Assembly (NCBI GenBank): GCA_036381125.1
Contig: DASVDK010000165.1
Span: 1 to 10,735, forward strand
Direction of reading: 5' to 3'
DNA length: 10,735 bases
Origin: DASVDK01 sp036381125 [NCBI: Thermodesulfobacteriota bacterium]
GTDB taxonomy: Bacteria; DASVDK01
The stretch's first letter is position 1. Every line of letters begins with the position of its first letter. The notes under the pieces were generated by a model. It was not told where the DNA came from, did not search any database, and saw only the letters and a program-made list of their open reading frames with translations. A program made the translations under genes and the position numbers. Below, piece by piece: positions 1 through 10,130 of the stretch.

Positions 1-509
1 GAGCCGTTCACGAGCAGGTTCGGGAACGTCGTCGGAAGAACGGTCGGCTCTTCGGTGGTCTCGTCGTAGTTCGGAACGAAGTCGACGGTCTCCTTGTCGA
101 GATCCGCCATCATCGCGGCGGCGAGCCCCTCCGGGCGCGCCTCGGTATACCGCCTCGCCGCCGGCGGATCGCCGTCGACCGACCCGAAGTTCCCCTGGCC
201 GTCGACGAGCACGTACCGCATCGAGAAGTCCTGCGCCATGCGGACGACCGTGTCGTAGACCGCGCTCTCGCCGTGCGGGTGGTACTTGCCGAGGACGTCC
301 CCGACCACGCGCGCGCTCTTCTTGTAGGGCTTGTTCCAGGTGAGCCCGGTCTCGGACATCGAGTAGAGGACGCGCCGGTGCACCGGCTTGAGCCCGTCGC
401 GCACGTCGGGGAGGGCTCGGCCGATGATGACCGACATCGCATAGTCCATGTAGGACTTGCGCATCTCGTCTTCGATGTTGACCGTGATCTGCGAGAAGCT
501 CTGGGGCAC
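1..509 (-). CDS. gyrA: DNA gyrase subunit A, N-terminal part (cut by window edge)
   Basis: GyrA is the DNA-breaking and rejoining subunit of gyrase, which introduces negative supercoils in an A2B2 complex with GyrB. About 169 residues are visible and the rest runs off the left edge. They contain the N-terminal strand [20 protein letters not shown] (residues 8-27), the [16 protein letters not shown] segment (31-46), the quinolone-determining region [20 protein letters not shown] (74-93) and the catalytic tyrosine at Y121 in RRYTEA. The quinolone-site residues corresponding to E. coli S83 and D87 are wild type (S82, D86). The start is a GTG at 509, chosen because it begins just ahead of the conserved strand and has AAGGA about 10 nt upstream. 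The gene follows gyrB by 97 nt on the same strand with no clear promoter, so co-transcription is likely. An oddity is [11 protein letters not shown] (124-134), where a proline replaces the usual Leu/Met after the conserved Arg. Confidence 0.97.
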   Translation of the reverse strand, partial: MPQSFSQITVNIEDEMRKSYMDYAMSVIIGRALPDVRDGLKPVHRRVLYSMSETGLTWNKPYKKSARVVGDVLGKYHPHGESAVYDTVVRMAQDFSMRYVLVDGQGNFGSVDGDPPAARRYTEARPEGLAAAMMADLDKETVDFVPNYDETTEEPTVLPTTFPNLLVNG

Positions 510-580
510 TGTACAGTCGTCCTTTTCGTGTTCGTTCGGCTATCGGCTCGTCATGGGGCCGGCGGCCCGAAGCCTTGCGC

Positions 581-606
581 GCCGAGGCGGCGCCGAGGCG
601 GCCGAG
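581..606. repeat. 11-bp tandem duplication after gyrB
   Basis: The unit GCCGAGGCGGC occurs twice back to back (581-591 and 592-602) and is followed by an overlapping partial copy GCCGAG (601-606). It abuts the gyrB stop codon in the gyrB-gyrA spacer. A 5-bp stem with a 3-nt loop (556-568) lies beside it. No function is evident; replication slippage is the simplest explanation. Confidence 0.7.
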
Positions 607-4358
<3,752 letters not shown>

Positions 4359-4397
4359 CGTCGTTCGCCTCGAGTGCGGCCGCCCGCCGCCCGCGCC

Positions 4398-4416
4398 GCC
4401 CCCGCTCGGCGGGGGC
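4398..4416. repeat. GC-rich hairpin between dnaN and recF
   Basis: GCCCCCG (4398-4404) and CGGGGGC (4410-4416) form a perfect 7-bp stem with a 5-nt loop in the 88-nt dnaN-recF spacer. No run of U follows on the minus strand, so it is not a standard intrinsic terminator. Beside it on the minus strand is a GCGAAGC mini-hairpin core flanked by two GCCGGC hexamers. It may reduce read-through or protect the mRNA 3' end; this is inference. Confidence 0.6.
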
Positions 4417-4446
4417 CGCCGGCTCCGCTTCGCTGCCGGCGCGTCG

Positions 4447-5592
4447 TCAGATCCTCATCGGCATGATGACGCCCAGGTGGCCCTCGACGCCGGCGCCCCT
4501 CAGGAGCCCCGGGCTCGTCTCGTCGGTCAGGTCGAGGACGACCGTGTCGGCGTCGACGGCGCCGAGGAAGTCGAGCAGGTAGCGGGCGTTGAAGCCGACC
4601 TGGAGCGGCCGGCCGGCGTACTCGACCGCCAGCTCCTCCCGCGCCTCGCCGAGGTCGGGGTTGGTCGTCGAGACCTCGAGCAGCCCCGGCCTGAGCGCGA
4701 GCTTGACCGAGCGCGACTTCTCCGCCGAGACGATCGAGATCCGCCGCAGCGCGCGGGCGAAGGCCTCCCGGTCGACCCGCGCGCCGCCGTCGCCCGCCTT
4801 CGGGATGACCGCGCGGTAGTCCGGGAACGCCCCCTCGATGAGGCGCATGACGAGGAGCGTCTCGCCGACCAGGAAGAGGCCGCTGTTCTCGCGGATGGCC
4901 ACCTTGAGCTCGCCCGCCCCCTCCTCGCCGGCCGCCTCGTCGAGGAGCCGCTTCAGCTCCGAGAGCCCCTTGCGCGGCAGGATCACGCCCCGGGTGAGCC
5001 CCTCGAGGCCGCCCTCGATGGCGCGGTCGATCAGCGCCAGCCGGTGGCCGTCGGTGGCGACCATGCGGGCGGCGCCCCCTTCGGCCAGCCGCTCGAGGTA
5101 GACGCCGTTGAGGTTGTAGCGCGTCTCGTCGCTCGAGGCCGCGTAGAGGGTCCGCTCGATCATCGAGCGGATCGCCGCCGCGTCGACCGAGCCGAAGGAC
5201 GCGCCCTCGCGCGCCGGCAGCGCCGGGAACTCGTCGGGGGAGAGGCCGACCAGGTTGACGACGACCTTGCCCGAGGAGATCTGGGCGTAGAGGTTCTCCT
5301 TCGCCGCGATGCGCACGTCGCCGGCCGGCAGCTCGCGGGCGATCTCGTAGAGCTTCTTGGCGGCGAGCGTCAGCCGGCCCGGGCTCGAGACCTCCCGGGC
5401 GGGCACGGCCGTGCGGACGCCCACCTCGAGGTCGGTCGCGGCGAACTCCACGGTCCCGCCGTGCGCGTTCCCCTCCGCGGCGAGGAGGACGTTGGCGAGG
5501 ATCGGCATGGTGCTGCGCCGCTCGACGATGCTCTGCGTCCGCGCGAGGCCCCGAACGAGCTGGGCCTGGTCGATCGTGAACTCCATGGGCAT
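4447..5592 (-). CDS. dnaN: DNA polymerase III beta subunit (sliding clamp)
   Basis: DnaN is the ring-shaped processivity clamp that encircles DNA and tethers Pol III and other partners. The 381-residue product is close to the usual 365-380 and has three tandem clamp domains, roughly 1-125, 126-255 and 256-381. Recognisable segments are ERRSTMPILANVLL (24-37), DETRYNLNGVYLE (155-167), ATDGHRLAL (179-187), FPDYRAVIP (256-264) and the C-terminal IMPMRI (376-381), which lies by the peptide-binding pocket. The start is the ATG at 5592, with AGGGAG (5604-5609) 11 nt upstream; an ATG two codons later (5586, MEFTID) is also possible. The gene follows dnaA after a 364-nt spacer that looks like part of oriC. 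I found no strong promoter there, only weak candidates. Confidence 0.98.
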   Translation of the reverse strand: MPMEFTIDQAQLVRGLARTQSIVERRSTMPILANVLLAAEGNAHGGTVEFAATDLEVGVRTAVPAREVSSPGRLTLAAKKLYEIARELPAGDVRIAAKENLYAQISSGKVVVNLVGLSPDEFPALPAREGASFGSVDAAAIRSMIERTLYAASSDETRYNLNGVYLERLAEGGAARMVATDGHRLALIDRAIEGGLEGLTRGVILPRKGLSELKRLLDEAAGEEGAGELKVAIRENSGLFLVGETLLVMRLIEGAFPDYRAVIPKAGDGGARVDREAFARALRRISIVSAEKSRSVKLALRPGLLEVSTTNPDLGEAREELAVEYAGRPLQVGFNARYLLDFLGAVDADTVVLDLTDETSPGLLRGAGVEGHLGVIMPMRI

Positions 5593-5670
5593 GGCTTCGT
5601 GCGCTCCCTGGCGGTCGTGGTCCCGACGCCTGTACAACCCGTCATAGTCTCAGGGCGTGTGGGTCGTGTG

Positions 5671-5707
5671 GAATCCTGGAAAAAAGAAGTCTAGATCAAG
5701 ATGTTGA
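5671..5707. other. A/T-rich stretch, candidate DNA unwinding element
   Basis: About 24 of these 37 bases are A or T, including a run of six A (5680-5685), while the surrounding DNA is about 30% A+T. It lies immediately beside the DnaA box at 5710-5718 in the dnaA-dnaN spacer, which is where the unwinding element of Bacillus-type origins lies. The assignment rests on composition and position only. Confidence 0.5.
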
Positions 5708-5709
5708 GC

Positions 5710-5730
5710 TGTGGACACCTTTGTGGAGCC
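5710..5730 (-). promoter_or_regulatory. Pair of DnaA boxes downstream of dnaA
   Basis: On the minus strand GTGTCCACA (5710-5718) matches the high-GC DnaA box TTGTCCACA at eight of nine positions. GGCTCCACA (5722-5730) matches less well. The two starts are 12 bp apart in the same orientation, next to the A/T-rich stretch. They probably belong to the downstream half of oriC. Confidence 0.55.
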
Positions 5731-5802
5731 TCTGGGGGGCGCGGTGGACGACGCGCCGCCGCCGCGGCGATCCACCGGACGAATCCCACCGTTCTCCAGA
5801 GG

Positions 5803-5811
5803 TTGTCCACA
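5803..5811 (+). promoter_or_regulatory. DnaA box TTGTCCACA
   Basis: A plus-strand TTGTCCACA, the DnaA-box form favoured in GC-rich genomes, lies in the dnaA-dnaN spacer. It faces the minus-strand box at 5710-5718 across the nested dyad. Confidence 0.7.
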
Positions 5812-5850
5812 CCTGAACCCCCGGGCCGCTGGCAGTAGCGGGAGTGCGCC

Positions 5851-5879
5851 CCGCGAAGCGCGGCTCGGGCGTAGCCCGA
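5851..5879. repeat. Tandem mini-hairpins with GCGNAGC cores
   Basis: Two tight stem-loops lie one base apart. CCGCG-AAG-CGCGG (5851-5863) contains GCGAAGC, and TCGGGC-GTA-GCCCGA (5865-5879) contains GCGTAGC. DNA of the form GCGNAGC is known to fold into unusually stable mini-hairpins with a sheared GNA loop. The element is 78 nt past the dnaA stop and resembles REP/BIME-type extragenic repeats. It could be a genome-wide repeat or an origin structure; copies elsewhere in the genome cannot be checked from this window. Confidence 0.6.
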
Positions 5880-5956
5880 CGCGCCGTGATGCCGGACCGT
5901 GGGCGGCACGCCGACGGAGGAGCCATTCGCAGTCTCCGCAGCGGCCCCGGTAGCCG

Positions 5957-7276
5957 TCACGCCTCGAGCGACGCCCGGATGCGCTCCACGGTTCGCCGGA
6001 ACTCGGCGTCCTCCTCCATGCGTCCCTTCACCCGATTGACGGCGTGGATCACGGTCGAGTGGTCCTTGCCGCCGAAGCGGTCGCCGATCTCGGGGAAGGA
6101 CGCCTTCGTGCAGGTACGGGCCAGGTACATCGCCGTCTGCCGGGGCAACGTGAAGGCCTGGAGCTTGCGGGCGCCCTTGAGGTCGCTCACCCGGACCTTG
6201 AAGTGGTTCGCGACGGCGTGGATCACGTCGTCGACGGTGAGCTCCCGCTCGCGGCGGGGCAGGAGGTCCTGGAGGGCCTGGCGCGCCACGTCGAGGGTGA
6301 GCGCCTCCCCCTCGAGCTCCGCCTTGGCGCAGATGCGGGTGAGAAAGCCCTCCAGCTCGCGGATGTTCGAGGAGCTGGCCTGGGCGAGGAAGAGCGCCAC
6401 GTCGTCGGGGAGCGCGATCCCCTGGGAGGCCGCTTTCCGCTTGAGGATCGCCACCTTCGTCTCCATGTCGGGCGGCTGCACGTCGGCGATGAGGCCCCAC
6501 TCGAAGCGGGTGCGCAGCCGCTCCTCCAGCCCCGAGATCTCCTTCGGCGAGCGGTCGGAGGTGAGGCAGATCTGCTTGCCGGCCGCGTGGAGGGTGTTGA
6601 AAGTGTGGAAAAAGGCCTCCTGGGTCCGCTCCTTGCCGGCGATGAACTGGATGTCGTCGACCAGGAGCACGTCGGCGGCGTTCCGGTACCGGTTGTTGAA
6701 CTCGTGCATCTTGTTGTTCTGGATCGCGCTGATCAGCTCGTTCGTGAAGCGCTCGGCGGAGACGTAGCAGATCCGCGCGGTCGGCCGGCGGGCGAGGACG
6801 GCATGGCCGATGGCGTTGATGAGGTGCGTCTTGCCGAGGCCGACGCCGCCGTAGAGGAAGAGTGGGTTGTAGGTGCGGCCGGTCCCCTGGCCGACGGCCA
6901 GGCAGGCGGCGTGCGCGAACTGGTTGCCCGAGCCGACGACGAAGGACTCGAACGTGTACGCAGGGTTGAGCGAGGTGTCGCTGCGGGGTGGCAGCGGCGC
7001 CGCCGCCGGCTCGGCCGGCGCCGGGGCTGCGTCGACCTCGGGGGCGACCGCGAACCGGACGGCGAGCGGACGGCCGCCGGCTGCCGCGAGCGCCCGCTCG
7101 ATCGTCTGGCGGAAGCGTTCCGCGACGACCTCCCCGAAGAAGGCGTCCGGGACGGCGAGGTCGAGCGCGTCCTCGTCGAGCGCGACCGGCTTGAGCGGCC
7201 GGATCCAGAGCTCGAACGCCTGCGGCGGTACCGTCTGCCGCAGCGTCTCGCGGGCGGCGTCCCAGAGGCTCTCCAT
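5957..7276 (-). CDS. dnaA: Chromosomal replication initiator protein DnaA
   Basis: DnaA is the AAA+ initiator that binds DnaA boxes, unwinds oriC and recruits the helicase. The product has 439 residues, within the family range. Domain I (about 1-75) begins MESLWDAARETL. Domain II is a short Ala/Pro linker (about 81-99). Domain III holds NPAYTFESFVVGSGNQFAHA (104-123), Walker A GGVGLGKTH (143-151), Walker B LLVDDIQ (204-210), sensor 1 LTSDRSP (238-244), the arginine-finger region ERLRTRFEWGL (252-262) and sensor 2 NIRELEG (304-310). Domain IV has the box-binding signature IGDRFGGKDHSTVIHAV (397-413). The ATG at 7276 is preferred because GGGGAG lies a few bases upstream and domain I starts there; a GTG 45 nt further up would translate DnaA-box DNA. 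Boxes in its own leader suggest autoregulation. Confidence 0.98.
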   Translation of the reverse strand: MESLWDAARETLRQTVPPQAFELWIRPLKPVALDEDALDLAVPDAFFGEVVAERFRQTIERALAAAGGRPLAVRFAVAPEVDAAPAPAEPAAAPLPPRSDTSLNPAYTFESFVVGSGNQFAHAACLAVGQGTGRTYNPLFLYGGVGLGKTHLINAIGHAVLARRPTARICYVSAERFTNELISAIQNNKMHEFNNRYRNAADVLLVDDIQFIAGKERTQEAFFHTFNTLHAAGKQICLTSDRSPKEISGLEERLRTRFEWGLIADVQPPDMETKVAILKRKAASQGIALPDDVALFLAQASSSNIRELEGFLTRICAKAELEGEALTLDVARQALQDLLPRRERELTVDDVIHAVANHFKVRVSDLKGARKLQAFTLPRQTAMYLARTCTKASFPEIGDRFGGKDHSTVIHAVNRVKGRMEEDAEFRRTVERIRASLEA

Positions 7277-7301
7277 GGCTCTCCCCGGCGGCTTCTCGAC
7301 A

Positions 7302-7345
7302 GAATCCACAGCCCCATCCACAGGTGTGGATAACTCTGTGGAGAA
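7302..7345. promoter_or_regulatory. DnaA-box cluster upstream of dnaA (oriC upstream half)
   Basis: Four DnaA-box-like 9-mers lie in 44 bp: GAATCCACA (7302-7310, plus, 7/9), CCATCCACA (7314-7322, plus, 7/9), a perfect TTATCCACA (7325-7333, minus) and TTCTCCACA (7337-7345, minus, 8/9). The middle two form the exact inverted repeat ATCCACA-GG-TGTGGAT (7316-7331). The cluster lies between the predicted dnaA transcription start and the dnaA ATG. Bound DnaA could therefore both repress dnaA and seed origin assembly. Confidence 0.85.
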
Positions 7346-7375
7346 GCCGAAAACAGAGTGGAAACAAGGGTCTGG

Positions 7376-7405
7376 ATCGTATCAGAGCGGGCGCGCCGGT
7401 GTAAA
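7376..7405 (-). promoter_or_regulatory. Probable dnaA promoter with extended -10
   Basis: On the minus strand TTTACA (7400-7405, five of six matches to the -35 consensus) and TACGAT (7376-7381) are separated by 18 nt. A TG one base before the -10 gives an extended -10 element. The predicted start near 7369 leaves a leader of about 90 nt that contains the whole DnaA-box cluster. Confidence 0.6.
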
Positions 7406-7446
7406 GGACGGGAGGGGGCGGCAAGGGGCGGCCCGCGGTGGCCGGC

Positions 7447-7476
7447 TTGACAGACGTTTGCGGCACGATCTTAAAT
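7447..7476 (+). promoter_or_regulatory. Probable rpmH operon promoter
   Basis: A perfect -35 TTGACA (7447-7452) is followed after 18 nt by TTAAAT (7471-7476, four of six matches to the -10 consensus). The predicted start near 7483 gives a leader of about 76 nt before rpmH. It points away from the dnaA promoter, with about 41 bp between the two -35 elements. Confidence 0.7.
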
Positions 7477-7558
7477 AGCGGGTTCGCGTTGCCCGGTGAG
7501 TCAGGTCGCAGGGCCGCGGGCTCCGGTATCCGAACGGCAGGGAGGCTCTCGAACGGCC

Positions 7559-7711
7559 ATGAAGCGCACCTACCAGCCCAGCAACACGCGCCGGAAGCGG
7601 ACGCACGGCTTCCTCACCAGGATGGCGACCAAGGCCGGCCGCCTCGTCCTCAAGCGTCGCCGGGCCAAGGGGCGCAAGCGCCTCACGGTGGACGTGGGCG
7701 GGAAGGTCTAG
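7559..7711 (+). CDS. rpmH: 50S ribosomal protein L34
   Basis: L34 is a small, very basic protein that binds 23S rRNA in the large ribosomal subunit. The 50-residue product shows the near-invariant start [20 protein letters not shown], followed by RMATKAGR (21-28) and a basic tail; family members are usually 44-50 residues. The ATG at 7559 fits the family start exactly, although the best Shine-Dalgarno-like AGGGAGG ends 14 nt upstream, a long spacing. An earlier in-frame start at 7496 would add 21 residues absent from the family. It is the first gene of the rightward cluster, 67 nt before rnpA, and is probably driven by the promoter at 7447-7476. Confidence 0.98.
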   Translation: MKRTYQPSNTRRKRTHGFLTRMATKAGRLVLKRRRAKGRKRLTVDVGGKV

Positions 7712-7778
7712 CGACGTCCGGGAGCGAACGGGCCGAGAGGGCCAGCGTGCCGGGCCGGCGGCGCGCGCAGGCGTGAGC

Positions 7779-8165
7779 GTGCGGAGCGGCGCGGCGGCCC
7801 CCTTCGGCCTCCCGAAGAGCGCCCGGCTGCGGACGCGGGCCGACTACGATCGCGCGTCCCGGGGGGCGCCGTCGGTCACGACCCCGCACTTCAAGCTCGT
7901 CCGGGGGCGCGGCCCCGGCGGGGGCGCCCGGCTGGGGCTCATCGTGCCGCGCAAGGTCGGCAGCGCCGTGGTGCGCAACCGCGTGAAGCGCCGCCTGCGC
8001 GAATGGTTCAGGGTGTCGAGGCCCGAACTTCCCGAGGGGCTCGACCTCATCGTCATTGCCCGGCCCGGCGCCGAGCGGCTGAAGGGGCCAGCGCTGGCGG
8101 CGGAGTTGACCGGGGCGCTGGCCCGCCGGCAAGGGGGTCGGCGGGCGGGGCGGTCGCGTACGTGA
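7779..8165 (+). CDS. rnpA: Ribonuclease P protein component
   Basis: RnpA is the protein cofactor of RNase P. It helps the catalytic RNA bind precursor tRNA and cleave off its 5' leader. The product has 128 residues, close to the usual 110-130. It shows the N-terminal [20 protein letters not shown], the central strand [20 protein letters not shown] and the RNA-binding RNR motif continuing into [13 protein letters not shown], then [15 protein letters not shown] at 7779 is preferred because AGG (7769-7771) lies 7 nt upstream; a GTG six nt earlier (7773) would add two residues. The basic C-terminal tail after ALARRQ is not conserved. The stop codon overlaps the yidD start, suggesting translational coupling. 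It lies in the widespread rpmH-rnpA-yidD-yidC order. Confidence 0.95.
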   Translation: MRSGAAAPFGLPKSARLRTRADYDRASRGAPSVTTPHFKLVRGRGPGGGARLGLIVPRKVGSAVVRNRVKRRLREWFRVSRPELPEGLDLIVIARPGAERLKGPALAAELTGALARRQGGRRAGRSRT

Positions 8166-8398
8166 GAGCCGAGAGTCGTCCGACGGTCGCGGCGAGAGCC
8201 GCGCGTGGCCTGATCCGGGCATACCAGGTGTTCGTCTCCCCGCTGCTCGGGCCGCGGTGCCGCTTCTACCCGAGTTGCTCCGCGTACTGCGCGGAGGCGA
8301 TCGAGCGGTACGGCGTCGTCCGGGGACTCGCGCGGGGAGCGGCGCGGCTGGCGCGGTGCCACCCGTTCCACCCGGGCGGGTTCGATCCGGTACACTAG
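8162..8398 (+). CDS. yidD: Membrane protein insertion efficiency factor YidD
   Basis: YidD is a small, probably membrane-associated protein that assists YidC/Sec-dependent insertion of inner-membrane proteins. The 78-residue product contains the family core: [20 protein letters not shown] (21-40), [10 protein letters not shown] (42-51), the [12 protein letters not shown] segment (62-73) and the terminal FDPVH. The cysteines (33, 39, 43, 66) follow the family pattern. The start is a GTG at 8162 whose last two bases form part of the rnpA stop TGA, a 4-nt GTGA overlap. There is no independent Shine-Dalgarno, so translation probably depends on ribosomes finishing rnpA. The long extension in this frame across rnpA is shadow and not part of the gene. 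yidC starts 39 nt downstream. Confidence 0.95.
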   Translation: MRAESRPTVAARAARGLIRAYQVFVSPLLGPRCRFYPSCSAYCAEAIERYGVVRGLARGAARLARCHPFHPGGFDPVH

Positions 8399-8437
8399 GC
8401 CGCCCGTCCGTCTTCTTCACGAGGCCCACAGCATACG

Positions 8438-10123
8438 ATGGAGTCCAAACGGCTGCTCCTGGCGACGATTCTGTCGATCGCCATCATCCTGGGCTATCAG
8501 GCCCTCGCATCCCGCTTCTTCCCGCCCCCCGAGCCGGCACCCGGCGGCCGGGCGGCGCCGTCGCCCGCGGCCAGCGTGGCGCCGTCGCCCGACGAGGCAG
8601 CAACCCCCGGCGCGGCGCCGTCTCGAGCGGCGGCGCCCCTGGCGGGCGCCCCCACGCCCGCCGTGCCGCAGGGCGAGCGGGTCACGGTTCGCACGGAGCA
8701 GTACGAGATGGTCTTCTCGACGGCGACGGCCGGACCTGTGGAGGTCCGCCTGCCGGACTACCGGGCGTCGAACGAGCCGGGGGCGCCGCCGGTAGCGCTC
8801 GCCGACCTGACCGAGGGCGCCCTGGTGCCGACGCTGCTCGCCCCAGGCGGCCAGCGACTCCTGCCGCCGGGGACGCTCTACACCGTCGAGCCGGCCGGCG
8901 GGCTCGTCGTGGAGCCGGGCCAGGAGGGGACGCTCACGTTCACGGCGGAGGCGCCGGGCGGCGTGCGGGTCGTGAACCGGTACGTCTTCGAAGGGGCGTC
9001 GCGCTACGCCTTCCGCCTCGAGCAGACGGTCACCAATACCGGTGGCCAGCCGGTCAGCGTGCAGGCCGCCTGGATCCTCCGGCACGCCCGGGACGTCGAG
9101 GCCGAGAAGGCGGCCGGGTACTCGTCGGGGGCGCTCGTGCGGAGCGTGGCCGGCGTGCGACGCGAGGAGTTCGGCGACGTCGGCCAGGGGCTGCGGGTGT
9201 CGGGACCGATCGATTGGGCCGGCTGGCAGGAGAAGTACTTCGCCGGCGTGGTGCTGCCCAGGGGGCCGCAGGTGGAGGCGGTCGCCGTCGCGGAGCAGCC
9301 GGCCGGCTCGGGCGAGGCCGGCGGCGCGCCCCGGGCGGGTGCCGCGGCCGGGCCGGTGGGGGTCGTCCAGGTCGTCTACCAGGCGGCGCAGGTGGCGCCG
9401 GGCGGCTCGGTCACCGCGGGCGCGGGCCAGGTCTACATGGGCCCGAAGGACGTCGGCGAGCTGCGGAAGGTCGATCCACGCCTCGAGCAGGTCATCCACC
9501 TCGGCTTCTTCCACTGGATCGCCATGCCGCTCCTCCTGGCGCTCCGGTGGCTCCACGGGCTCCTCGGCAACTACGGCCTGGCGATCATCGCCCTGACGAT
9601 CCTGATCAAGCTCGTCTTCTGGCCGCTCACGGCGAAGCAGATCCGGTCGTCCAAGGCGATGGCGAGGATCCAGCCGGAGATGACCCGCCTGCGGGAGAAG
9701 TACAAGAACGACCGCGAGGCGCTCAACCGGGAGATGATGCAGCTCTTCAGGCAGCACAACGTGAACCCGCTGATGGGCTGCCTGCCGCTCCTCGTGCAGA
9801 TCCCGGTCTTCTTCGCCCTCTACCAGGTGCTCAGCCAGTCGATCGAGCTGCGCCACGCGCCGTTCGTCGGATGGATCCGGGACCTGTCGGCGATGGACCC
9901 GTACTACGTCACGCCGGTCCTCATGGGCATCACGATGTTCGTCACGCAGCGGATGACACCGACGCCCGGGATGGACCCGACGCAGCAGAAGATCATGATG
10001 TTCATGCCGGCCATGATGAGCGTGTTCTTCCTCTGGATGCCTTCGGGACTGGTGCTCTACTGGCTCGTGACGAACGTCCTCCAGATCGGCCAGCAGGTGT
10101 ACGCCAACCGCCTCTCGGCCTGA
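8438..10123 (+). CDS. yidC: Membrane protein insertase YidC
   Basis: YidC inserts and folds inner-membrane proteins, alone or with SecYEG. The 561-residue product is the long Gram-negative form. TM1 lies near residues 6-22. It is followed by an Ala/Pro-rich linker (28-78), a large periplasmic P1 domain (about 80-340) and the conserved insertase core from about 350. The core includes FFHWIAMPLLLALRWLHGLL (357-376), NYGLAIIALTILIKLVFWPL (378-397), KQIRSSKAMARIQPEM (400-415), NPLMGCLPLLVQIPVFFALY (443-462), DPYYVTPVLMGITMF (487-501) and FFLWMPSGLVLYWLVTN (530-546). K391 replaces the groove arginine (R366 in E. coli), keeping the charge. The ATG at 8438 opens directly into the TM1 signal, but its ribosome site (GAGG, about 13 nt upstream) is weak. 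The protein ends at residue 561 without the basic tail of E. coli YidC. Confidence 0.98.
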   Translation: MESKRLLLATILSIAIILGYQALASRFFPPPEPAPGGRAAPSPAASVAPSPDEAATPGAAPSRAAAPLAGAPTPAVPQGERVTVRTEQYEMVFSTATAGPVEVRLPDYRASNEPGAPPVALADLTEGALVPTLLAPGGQRLLPPGTLYTVEPAGGLVVEPGQEGTLTFTAEAPGGVRVVNRYVFEGASRYAFRLEQTVTNTGGQPVSVQAAWILRHARDVEAEKAAGYSSGALVRSVAGVRREEFGDVGQGLRVSGPIDWAGWQEKYFAGVVLPRGPQVEAVAVAEQPAGSGEAGGAPRAGAAAGPVGVVQVVYQAAQVAPGGSVTAGAGQVYMGPKDVGELRKVDPRLEQVIHLGFFHWIAMPLLLALRWLHGLLGNYGLAIIALTILIKLVFWPLTAKQIRSSKAMARIQPEMTRLREKYKNDREALNREMMQLFRQHNVNPLMGCLPLLVQIPVFFALYQVLSQSIELRHAPFVGWIRDLSAMDPYYVTPVLMGITMFVTQRMTPTPGMDPTQQKIMMFMPAMMSVFFLWMPSGLVLYWLVTNVLQIGQQVYANRLSA

Positions 10124-10130
10124 CCGGTTC

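Larger units (their letters stand above)
5710..5811. repeat. Nested inverted repeats in the dnaA-dnaN spacer
   Basis: Four dyads share nearly one centre (about 5760-5765): TGTGGACA 5710-5717 with TGTCCACA 5804-5811; CCTCTGG 5729-5735 with CCAGAGG 5796-5802; CGGTGGA 5742-5748 with TCCACCG 5771-5777; and the palindrome CGCCGCGGCG 5760-5769. The outer arms are DnaA boxes, so DnaA could bind the element symmetrically. A cruciform is also conceivable. Confidence 0.6.

Noticed and set aside
556-568. GGGCC-GGC-GGCCC hairpin in the gyrB-gyrA spacer as a terminator
   Set aside because: The stem is only 5 bp and no U-tract follows on the transcribed strand; gyrA is expected to be co-transcribed.
4398-4416. 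The dnaN-recF hairpin as an intrinsic terminator
   Set aside because: The stem is strong but no run of T follows on the minus strand, so it was kept only as a hairpin.
5593-5637. TTG start giving dnaN 15 extra residues
   Set aside because: The added residues (MYRRRDHDRQGAHEA) have no counterpart in the clamp family, and the ATG at 5592 has an acceptable ribosome site.
5641-5700. A dnaN promoter on the minus strand
   Set aside because: TATGAC-like and TTGATC-like hexamers occur, but no pair with acceptable spacing and matches could be assembled.
5686-5709. DnaA-trio repeats next to the box at 5710
   Set aside because: Reading outward from the box I could force a few xAx triplets, but they are interrupted and not clearly better than chance.
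7277-7321. GTG start giving dnaA 15 extra residues
   Set aside because: The extension would translate the DnaA-box region. The ATG at 7276 has a good ribosome site and matches the family start.
5691-7466. 591-codon minus-strand open frame overlapping dnaA and both spacers
   Set aside because: It is an alternative frame of dnaA. The Arg/Pro/Gly-rich translation has no domain, and it would run through the origin spacers.
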